The position numbers were made by a program, and so were the translations under genes. From the NCBI GenBank assembly GCA_016283095.1, contig JAEEMG010000091.1, positions 1 through 38,680 of the forward strand: a stretch of 38,680 nucleotides of DNA, written 5' to 3'. Source of the DNA: Paludibacteraceae bacterium (GTDB lineage Bacteria; Bacteroidota; Bacteroidia; Bacteroidales; Paludibacteraceae). How positions within the stretch are numbered: the stretch's first letter is position 1; the number at the start of each line of letters is the position of its first letter. The notes beneath the pieces are model-generated. The model searched no databases and was not told the origin of the DNA. It saw only the letters and a program-made list of their open reading frames with translations. Below are positions 32,819 through 38,680 of the stretch, piece by piece.

Positions 32819-33799
32819 TTATCTATCCATTATCTTACCTGCAACCCACTTTCCTGGATTCTTATCAGCTAATCTGTTTTGAGTTCCGTCTATAAGAGCT
32901 TCAGCAACAACCTTTTCCGCTTTTGCAAATGCTTTTGTGGTTTGAAGCGATGTCTTCAAAGCCTCTTTTTCAGTTTCCTTTACAGCTCCTTTAGCAGCAG
33001 TTCTAGCAGCTACGGTCATTGCACTTATTTCTTTTTGTGAATAATACTTTTGTCCACCAGCCTTTCTTAATGCTTGATAATTTTTTTCTGCATTCTTTGC
33101 AATAGAAGCAAAACGAGCTTCTACTTCTTTTGGAGCAGCTCTATAAGCACTTTTTGCACTACTTAAATTTTTTTTGCCAATATAACCTCCAGCCGCGCCA
33201 GTAACCGTACCAGTCACACCTGCAGATACAACAGCTTTTCCACTAAATTCTTTTACTTCTTTTCCTTTCATTTTATCAAAAGCCATATTTAGACCTTGTT
33301 CTGCGGCATTTCCAACAGCATTTCCAACGGCTCCCATTACAGCACCTCCTATCACACCCGCACCAGTAGCACAAAGAGCACCAGCTAAAGCACCACTTGC
33401 CGCTGCAGCAAAAACCTCCGATGCATCTTTGTTATCATAAATAGCTAATCCTGCATTCACAACACCACCTACTATCGCAGCCACAGCAATCCAAGCTAAC
33501 TCTCCATCCGGATCCACCATCTTCACCGGATTTCCCATACAATAATTGTACGGAGTCATTCCAGCATACTTCTCAAACAAAGGATCCACGCTCAACCACA
33601 TCGCTCCTGTAGGATCAAGATATCTTGCTCCGTAGTAGTACAAACCTGTCTCATTATCTAATTCTTTGGCATTGAACAAGAAATTAGTAGAGAATTGGGA
33701 ATTACGCTCTTCTACGAAGACTTCACCATAAGGGATATACTCCACATGCTGGGCGATGTTTCCATCAGCATCTGTCACATAGGAAGTTGAACAAGCCCC
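32819..33799 (-). pseudogene. RHS C-terminal toxin tip with glycine/alanine-rich membrane region, no start
   Basis: The frame opens after a TAG at 33800 and reads STSYVTDADGNIAQHVEYIP, FNAKELDNETGLYYYGARYL, MWLSVDPLFEKYAGMTPYNY, then the MVDPDGE junction. The variable tip follows: a hydrophobic Gly/Ala-rich stretch of about 70 residues (WIAVAAIVGGVVNAGLAIYD, GALCATGAGVIGGAVMGAVG), then a Lys/Ala-rich helical region. No ATG lies near the start and the core is cut exactly before STSYV, so it is probably silent unless joined to a full RHS gene. The hydrophobic part may cross or hide in a membrane; the killing domain could be the C-terminal 120 residues. Confidence 0.72.
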
Positions 33800-33802
33800 C
33801 TA

Positions 33803-34225
33803 GCCCCCTGAAGGGGGAACTGGTTCACCACTTTTATAGAGATGTTCCAGTAATGGATTCTCAAATAGGAACACTGTCAAAAGATCGCTTGTCGTATTTT
33901 TTGGATTCGACGGTATAAAATTAATGATTTTAAATAATTTACATCTCTTCTATTCTTTCTTTTCTCGCTCGCCCTTCGGCTCGCTCGAAGTGGTGAGGGC
34001 AAGGGCGTTCCGCCCTTTGTAATTCCTCATTTTCTGAACTCAGTCATCTGGGATTTTCAGAATTTATAAAGATCGCTTTTCAAATCATCAATTTGACACC
34101 TGCAAAGATAATTATCTTTTTGAAATCATCTTCTTTTTTCATTTTCTTTCCGCTCGCCCTTACGGGCTCGCGGAGAGTGATGTAAGATCAAAGGAAATGT
34201 CCTTTGGAAATCCTCATACACACAC
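33803..34225 (-). repeat. Cassette-boundary region with RHS-core relics and palindrome
   Basis: No intact gene. From right to left it holds a short CGCTCG/CGAGCC-type segment (34140-34200), the perfect palindrome at 34104-34119, a shared leader (GATCTTTATAAATTCTG on the minus strand, near 34060-34080), a worn RHS-core piece (33955-34060, EELQRAERPCPHHFERAEGR), and a CCCCCT/AGGGGG inverted repeat at 33797-33819. This reads as an old RHS cassette edge joined to a different tip. Confidence 0.55.
34104..34119. promoter_or_regulatory. Palindromic promoter-like motif (copy 2)
   Basis: AAAGATAATTATCTTT is a perfect 16-bp inverted repeat. On the minus strand its right half forms TATCTTTG, a match to the Bacteroidetes -7 element, but no TTTG lies 20 bp upstream. 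It is followed by the shared leader GATCTTTATAAATTCTG. The same arrangement is found at 36948 and, less exactly, at 29497. Confidence 0.4.
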
Positions 34226-34579
34226 TTAATCCTCTACTAACAAATTAATTTTAGCATTCTCAAAATACCAATCTACATAACGATCATCATTCGTCATCAC
34301 CGTCATTGTTAAACTTGAACCTTTTTCATTTTTCTCTTCTTCAATTCTTAAGATCATGTCAACAATTCCCATGAAATATTCAATATCCGAAGACCAATGT
34401 TTGTCTTTTGACAATTTACCTTTTGCCTTAGTCCAACCACAAATAGTAAGTGTACAATTTTTTTCAACAAGACAATCACTGTCTTCTGGATAATAACTGT
34501 CAAATGAAATTTCGATTTTTTCATTATGACAATCATACATAAACCTATAGGAATATAGGTCATCAAAACAAAATTTCAT
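34226..34579 (-). CDS. Small acidic protein, probable immunity protein
   Basis: This 117-residue protein (MKFCFDDLYSYRFMYDCHNE) is soluble and acidic, with strands KIEISFDSYYPEDSDCLVEK and TLTICGWTKAKGKL, a helix IEYFMGIVDMILRIEEEKN, and a C-terminus DDRYVDWYFENAKINLLVED. The size, acidity and strand-helix-strand layout are typical of polymorphic-toxin immunity proteins; I cannot name the family. It follows the ankyrin gene by 32 nt and may be co-transcribed. Confidence 0.55.
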   Translation of the reverse strand: MKFCFDDLYSYRFMYDCHNEKIEISFDSYYPEDSDCLVEKNCTLTICGWTKAKGKLSKDKHWSSDIEYFMGIVDMILRIEEEKNEKGSSLTMTVMTNDDRYVDWYFENAKINLLVED

Positions 34580-34611
34580 AAATCATGTTATTTAATTCTG
34601 CGTCCAATAAC

Positions 34612-35010
34612 TCATTTAAGAAGTGTAAACACAGAGGTAGTTGCTATGCTCTCTGCCAAACTATATGGAGATATACCATAATTATTCTCCTCGAATTTGT
34701 TTGCCCCATGATTTAATAAAAGAGTTATCATTGAGGAATCATCACGAAAATTAAAAACAGCTTCACTTAACGGAGTATTTCCATGACTGTCTTTCGGATC
34801 AACCTCTGCCCCCGCATCTAAAAGAATTTTTGCAATCTCAAACAAATTATTTTGTGCAGCATAATGTAATGGAGCATAGGAGTTATCGTCTTTTTCATTT
34901 ACGTCTGCTCCATTCGAAATACACGACAATACCATATCAATATCTTTGTGAAGTATTGCTTCGTGTAATTTATATGTTTTTTTAGTTTTTTCATTTTTAT
35001 TTTTGTTCAA
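34612..35010 (-). CDS. Ankyrin-repeat protein, probable immunity protein
   Basis: The readable frame gives about three ankyrin repeats: LHEAILHKDIDMVLSCISNG (residues 15-34), NSYAPLHYAAQNNLFEIAKI (43-62) and HGNTPLSEAVFNFRDDSSMI (75-94), with ADVN and AEVD turns. Such small ankyrin proteins are often immunity proteins in toxin loci. The only in-frame start is a TTG at 35010. An ATG at 34994 lies one frame away, and one more A in the run of seven at 34977-34983 would join it as MKKLKKTYKLHEAIL, so the present frame may reflect a one-base loss or a sequencing error. Confidence 0.65.
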   Translation of the reverse strand: MNKNKNEKTKKTYKLHEAILHKDIDMVLSCISNGADVNEKDDNSYAPLHYAAQNNLFEIAKILLDAGAEVDPKDSHGNTPLSEAVFNFRDDSSMITLLLNHGANKFEENNYGISPYSLAESIATTSVFTLLK

Positions 35011-35109
35011 ATTTGTGACTTCTATTATTATGATTTACCAGGTCTCATGACATTAAACCAATCAAAACATATTTTCAAATTTTGATATCAGTCATCATGT
35101 AGAAAAAAA

Positions 35110-35538
35110 TCATTTTTTTCTAGGGAAAGGCATAAAAAATGATATCTCATAAAGATTTTTATCATTTGACAAAGACTTAAATTTCAACAAATCATATTCA
35201 GATAAGTCATAATCATATACACATCCATAATACTTATCTTCTGACTGTTGAATAAAAGCCAACAACATTTTTACGGTTACCTCATCAATATAAAAATCTC
35301 CTCTTTGCCAAGACAAATTCAAATCTACAACATTGCCAACAGAATCAACATACAAATGCCACTTATATTTTGAATTACTAGAAATCAAGTTGATGGAATC
35401 CTCATCCAAAATATGACAAATACTGTTTTCAAATTTTTTATAGTACAAGGATGAACAGTCACAATCAATATTCACTGGGGCATCTGCAAAAATCTCCAGA
35501 GGCAAAAAGATAAAGATGGGCATAAACATTTTCATCAT
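35110..35538 (-). CDS. Secreted protein of unknown function
   Basis: This 142-residue protein has a signal peptide (MMKMFMPIFIFLPLEIFADA, cleavage likely near residue 20) and a small mature domain with CDCSSLYYKKFENSICHILD, strands around YKWHLYVDSVGNVVDLNLSW and a C-terminus YEISFFMPFPRKK. The VDSVGNVVDLNL and VTVKMLLAFIQQ segments are loosely like the TonB C-terminal-type fold used in many Bacteroidetes periplasmic proteins. Likely periplasmic; possible immunity protein by its location between ankyrin gene and RHS relic. Confidence 0.5.
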   Translation of the reverse strand: MMKMFMPIFIFLPLEIFADAPVNIDCDCSSLYYKKFENSICHILDEDSINLISSNSKYKWHLYVDSVGNVVDLNLSWQRGDFYIDEVTVKMLLAFIQQSEDKYYGCVYDYDLSEYDLLKFKSLSNDKNLYEISFFMPFPRKK

Positions 35539-35893
35539 TTTCCTATTTTATTAAAATCATATATGATCCATTATTCCACCTGACCATCAAATTACGGGAA
35601 ACACTATAAATCAACAGATCCTAAAATGCCATTTTCTTATCTAGATTGTTGTTTGGAGTACAACACGATGACAATAAAGGCCACTTTTCAAATCAAAGAT
35701 TTGTTTTATACAAAGATAAATATTTTTTGGAATCATCTTCTTTTTCTTTTCTCGCTCATGCTTACGCACTCGCTCGAAGTTGTGGGGGCAAAGGCGTTCC
35801 ACCCTTTGCAATTCCTCATCTCATGATTCCAACCTCTGTCTTATTCAGAATTTATAAAGATCGCTTTTGATATCTGCAAAATAAGTCATATCA
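35539..35893 (-). repeat. Cassette-boundary region with RHS-core relic
   Basis: No intact gene. It holds the shared leader (35843-35868, minus-strand GATCTTTATAAATTCTG), a worn RHS-core piece (35745-35830; minus strand has GCAAAGGGTGGAACGCC), and an AT-rich stretch with an imperfect copy of the palindrome near 35695. The gene order around it matches the boundaries at 33803 and 36539. Confidence 0.5.
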
Positions 35894-36538
35894 TCATTCT
35901 TTTATTTTTGCAACCGGACCAAAATAAGTTTCAAAAGTTCGTCTGAAATCAATAAAATTGAACCTTATCATCAATTTCTCAATATCCTCTTTTTTCTTAA
36001 AAAAAGATTTATCATACATCACATCTCCATCCTTTTTCATAATATATACAACCATATTTCCATAAGGGTTACCATGTGAATCACAACATTCTCTGCAAGT
36101 CTCAAAAGATCCTACAATTGGTGTCGCATAGATTATAATGTTTTCCTTTCGTCCATTAGCACAAACGACATTCATCTTCATTATCTGTTTTCGTTTCTTA
36201 AAAATAAGAGACGAAAAAGAACGCTGCATTTCTAGGTAACTTTTCTCCAGATCCATAGATAAAAATGATTCATTACAAAATAAGGCTACATTTCGTTCAA
36301 CACAATTGTAATAATAAAATTTATCATAAATATCCAAGTGTAAAGGATATAAATAAATATCCTTATTATATAAACTGTCTGAATCAACTATCCAATTATA
36401 ACTTTGAATTCCACAAGTTCTGTCAATGTCTGAGGTAAAGGTTATCACGACAAAATTGCCAGATTTCTTTTGGGCTACAGAAGGTTCAAAGAACAACGAA
36501 AAAAAACAGCAAAATATGAATGTTAATTTGAAATACAT
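35894..36538 (-). CDS. Secreted protein of unknown function, possible immunity protein
   Basis: This 214-residue protein has a signal peptide (MYFKLTFIFCCFFSLFFEPS, cleavage likely after VAQ near residue 23). The mature domain begins KKSGNFVVITFTSDIDRTCG, is rich in aromatic residues (LHLDIYDKFYYYNC), has a Cys pair at ETCRECC, and ends FNFIDFRRTFETYFGPVAKI. No family recognised. It lies between two RHS-core relics, so it is a candidate immunity or orphan gene from an older cassette; disulphides are likely in the periplasm. Confidence 0.5.
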   Translation of the reverse strand: MYFKLTFIFCCFFSLFFEPSVAQKKSGNFVVITFTSDIDRTCGIQSYNWIVDSDSLYNKDIYLYPLHLDIYDKFYYYNCVERNVALFCNESFLSMDLEKSYLEMQRSFSSLIFKKRKQIMKMNVVCANGRKENIIIYATPIVGSFETCRECCDSHGNPYGNMVVYIMKKDGDVMYDKSFFKKKEDIEKLMIRFNFIDFRRTFETYFGPVAKIKE

Positions 36539-36619
36539 AGTTTTATCTCTTTAAGTATTTATTTCATAAAGTATCAACTTCGGACGACAAAATAGATATA
36601 ATTGGTGAATTAAAAATTC

Positions 36620-36746
36620 TCCATTATCATATCAGTTATACAGACTCATTCCAACATACTTCTTACACGCAGATCCACACTCAACCGCATTGCTTCAATC
36701 AAATCCCCAAAATAATCATTCGCCATAAGTCAGATTACAGATGCCA
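36620..36746 (-). pseudogene. RHS tip-proximal relic
   Basis: The minus strand contains AMRLSVD and, after shifts, KKYVGMSLYN, a decayed form of the core AMWLSVDPMWEKYAGMSPYN that precedes RHS toxin tips, plus TTATGGCGAA near 36722, which matches the YGE codons of VEYIPYGEVF. Frameshifts and stops are present. No toxin part follows. Confidence 0.5.
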
Positions 36747-36905
36747 GGCTATACTTCCGTCGCCATCAATCCCATAATACGTTGAACCTAAATAGTTTGG
36801 ATTATATAAAAAGAATTCACGCATTATTTCTTTCCGCTCGTGCACACGTGCTCGCTAGATGGTGGAAACAAAGGTTGTTATCCTCATTTCCTGAACTCAG
36901 CCATC
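36747..36905 (-). repeat. 159-bp direct repeat (copy 2), derived from an RHS core
   Basis: This copy aligns without gaps to 28743-28901, differing at three bases by my reading. It is followed upstream (36912-36935) by the shared TTTATAAAGATCGC leader and then the palindrome at 36948. The two copies are 8 kb apart in direct orientation, so recombination between them would remove the whole toxin and immunity region between. Confidence 0.85.
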
Positions 36906-36947
36906 CGAAAAATACAGAGTTTATAAAGATCGCATTCTAATTTCCAC

Positions 36948-36963
36948 AAAGATAATTATCTTT
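36948..36963. promoter_or_regulatory. Palindromic promoter-like motif (copy 3)
   Basis: AAAGATAATTATCTTT, a perfect 16-bp palindrome, identical to that at 34104-34119. On the minus strand it yields TATCTTTG. The flank TCACTCAACACC is also shared with copy 1 at 29497 (TCATTCAACACC). Confidence 0.4.
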
Positions 36964-37034
36964 TCACTCAACACCAACCATGGAACCGGTTATCAGAACA
37001 GGCAATGGTTGGCAGACGTAGCCGATCATAAAAA

Positions 37035-37715
37035 TCATTCTAAAAATTTTTTTGCTTCTTCTTCGCTGTATATACATGGTTGGACAATAGCTCCAGTAGT
37101 GTCAACTATTCCATATTTACTTTGCAAACTATCATACTTTATAATTGCGAATTTACCATTAAAATACGGCATTATATCATACTTTTTATCAAATTTCACT
37201 TTCTTCTTCGTCTTAACCGATACTAACAAGCAATGGTCTTTTTTAACACAATACAAATATCCGTACAACAGATTTTGTACAAATTCGCATTCTCCAGAAA
37301 ACAATAATTCGCCATTGAGATTATATACAAAATAATCTTTGTATTCACCCCTTAAATTTTGACATATTATCAAATGATGTATAGAAGGCATATCCTCATT
37401 AACATTATCATAAATATTATAAGGGATAGTATAGCATTGTAAATAGTCATATTTACAAGGGACAATCAAAATACCTTGTCTATTTATAGCCCCCCATCGT
37501 CCCTTTTTCCTAACTGCAGTGCAATACATAAAATCGTAAAACTGATTAGCCGCATCATAATGTTTTTTTGATATTCTTTTACCACAAGAATCAATTAAAT
37601 AAAATTTTCCTCTTGTCTTATTCCACCACAATTCTTGTGAGAACAATGGATCACCAACAGAATTGATGCTTAAAAGTAACAATGAGAAACAAAATCCACT
37701 TAATAGTTTATTCAT
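37035..37715 (-). CDS. Secreted WG-repeat protein, possible immunity protein
   Basis: The start is at 37715 (MNKLLSGFCFSLLLLSINSV), a clear signal peptide; the open frame runs to 37823 but the upstream part is not protein-like. The 226-residue protein has WG-type repeats: KGRWGAINRQGILIVPCKYD near residues 58-77, a worn one around YKDYFVYNLNGELLFSGECE, and SKYGIVDTTGAIVQPCIY near the C-terminus. WG-repeat proteins are common immunity proteins in Bacteroidetes toxin loci, though they also have other roles. It follows the RHS tip at 37840. Confidence 0.65.
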   Translation of the reverse strand: MNKLLSGFCFSLLLLSINSVGDPLFSQELWWNKTRGKFYLIDSCGKRISKKHYDAANQFYDFMYCTAVRKKGRWGAINRQGILIVPCKYDYLQCYTIPYNIYDNVNEDMPSIHHLIICQNLRGEYKDYFVYNLNGELLFSGECEFVQNLLYGYLYCVKKDHCLLVSVKTKKKVKFDKKYDIMPYFNGKFAIIKYDSLQSKYGIVDTTGAIVQPCIYSEEEAKKFLE

Positions 37716-37839
37716 TTTTTTGAGTTTGAATATTTTATGGCAGAGCGATATCCTTAAAATATGTCTGAAGATCAGCTCCAAAATCATCCATTTTACTATC
37801 GTATTGACACTTTGCATAGTCATATTCTTCCCCTAGGTA

Positions 37840-38379
37840 TTAAAACTCGATATCAAAAGGACATGGAGTACATACGTCATCAGAAACACATCTGTACATA
37901 GGATCCGTCCTTACCCCCTTTGGGGGAGAACGAGATGGGGAATTATATTTATTTGGATCGATAGTATAATTATCTCTAAGAAGAGAAGAACATCATTCAA
38001 TCGGCTGACATATTGTTGGAATATTTCCTTTTATTCTAGGTGATAATATTCTTAAAAATAACGTATGTGCTCTCTCAACTTCCTTTCCATCCGGATCCTC
38101 CAACTTAACCGGATTTCCCATACAATAATTGTACGGACTCATTCCAGCATACTTCTCCCACATAGGATCCACACTCAACCACATTGCCCCCGTAGGATCC
38201 AAGTATCTCGCACCATAATAGTAGAGACCTGTCTCTTTATCTAATTCTTTGGCATTGAACAAGAAATTAGTAGAGAATTGAGAATTACGCTCCTCTACGA
38301 AAACTTCGCCATAAGGGATATACTCCACATGCTGAGCAATGTTGCCATCGGCATCTGTCACGTAGGAAGTCGAGTCCAT
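37840..38379 (-). pseudogene. RHS C-terminal toxin tip interrupted by an in-frame TGA
   Basis: The frame starts MDSTSYVTDADGNIAQHVEY and carries the core motifs KELDKETGLYYYGARYLDPT, MWLSVDPMWEKYAGMSPYNY and the junction VKLEDPDGKE, then a tip that stops at a TGA (37993-37995) after only about 28 residues. The same frame stays open for 50 more codons past the TGA (DNYTIDPNKYNSPSR, then DPMYRCVSDDVCTPCPFDIE) to a TAA at 37840. The tip was therefore probably longer and has been broken by one nonsense change. A TAG stands 9 nt before the ATG, so the core is cut just before STSYV as in the tip at 32819. Confidence 0.65.
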
Positions 38380-38397
38380 CCTCTAGTCCACTGACAA

Positions 38398-38680
38398 TCA
38401 GGGCTTAACCCAGATAAATGAATCCATATATATAGCTTTGTTATCCAAATCATTTTGTAACTCTAAGATATTGTCATACACTCGATCAAATACAAAACTG
38501 AAATATTCAATTTTCACATCCGGTTTTAATATGGATAGTTTGTTCCAAAGGCAAATTCCTTGTCTTTCAAACGCTATAAGAGATTCTTTATCATCAAATC
38601 CAGCAGATTCAGGATCTGATAGATCATATATATTTTGAAATATACTATCCCAAGTATTAAATTCTTTTATTAATACTAAG
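38398..38680 (-). CDS. C-terminal part of an unrecognised protein, possible immunity protein
   Basis: The frame is open from the right edge to a TGA at 38398, giving 93 residues from LVLIKEFNTWDSIFQNIYDL to DNKAIYMDSFIWVKP. The stretch SLIAFERQGICLWNKLSILK then VKIEYFSFVFDRV resembles small immunity proteins that have an F-xx-xG-xx-L helix followed by V-x-Y-F. It ends 18 nt before the RHS tip at 38379, so it should belong to the preceding cassette. The 5' part is outside the window. Confidence 0.55.
   Translation of the reverse strand, partial: LVLIKEFNTWDSIFQNIYDLSDPESAGFDDKESLIAFERQGICLWNKLSILKPDVKIEYFSFVFDRVYDNILELQNDLDNKAIYMDSFIWVKP

Noticed and set aside
33955-34060. GC-rich CGCTCG/CGAGCG blocks that look like terminator hairpins or a small repeat array
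   Set aside because: They align with coding DNA of the RHS core just before PDHLG in the fragment at 30955-31090 and lack a following U tract, so they are better read as RHS-core relics. Spacing and number do not fit a CRISPR array.
1-38680. tRNA or rRNA genes, transposases, integrases or CRISPR arrays
   Set aside because: None was found on either strand. The rearrangements seen are explained by direct repeats and RHS-core homology. VgrG and PAAR genes were also looked for and are not in this window.

Overview
The window is a type VI secretion locus of the Bacteroidetes-specific subtype (T6SSiii), almost certainly from a Bacteroidales genome of the Bacteroides/Prevotella kind. The evidence is the gene set (TssN, TssR, PKD-domain TssP-like proteins, a ClpV-type TssH, several small Hcp/TssD proteins), promoters of the Bacteroidetes type (TTTG, 20 bp, TAnnTTTG), and RHS proteins with the Bacteroidales core sequence. 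Every gene I accept lies on the minus strand, so transcription runs from high to low coordinates.

Right to left: (1) 38680-28700 is an accessory region of RHS C-terminal toxin tips without their N-terminal cores, RHS-core relics, short repeats, and small cytoplasmic, membrane, lipo- or secreted proteins that look like immunity proteins (ankyrin, WG-repeat and 2-TM types). (2) 28700-24560 carries further probable immunity or orphan genes, including a barstar homologue. (3) 24171-10592 is the structural operon tssE-tssF-tssN-tssK-tssG-two small single-pass subunits-two PKD proteins (a duplicated tssP-like gene)-tssR-tssH. It has a good promoter at 24422-24453 and ends in a hairpin terminator at 10549-10581. 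(4) 9519-2280 is an effector module: a second promoter, two divergent hcp genes (hcp2 and hcp3, overlapping by ATGA), a 499-residue putative membrane-acting effector, then a tandem array of about eight three-TM proteins of one family, probably immunity proteins, with decayed copies between them. (5) 1953-1561 is the main hcp with its own promoter and terminator, followed by tssB and the start of tssC, which runs off the left edge. VgrG, PAAR and the rest of tssC are not in the window.

How it fits together: TssB/TssC sheath and Hcp tube are built on a TssE/F/G/K baseplate, docked by TssN to an envelope complex (the small single-pass subunits, the PKD proteins and TssR), and recycled by TssH. 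Hcp2/Hcp3 and the linked 499-residue protein are likely cargo-side parts, and the membrane-protein array likely protects the producer and perhaps neutralises related toxins. The RHS tips form a second, polymorphic toxin reservoir. The most interesting parts are the amplified three-TM array, the hcp promoter copied onto a divergent hcp pair, the duplicated PKD membrane-complex gene with internal domain gain, and RHS tips broken repeatedly at the same short core sequence.

All functional calls come from reading the sequence; no search was run.
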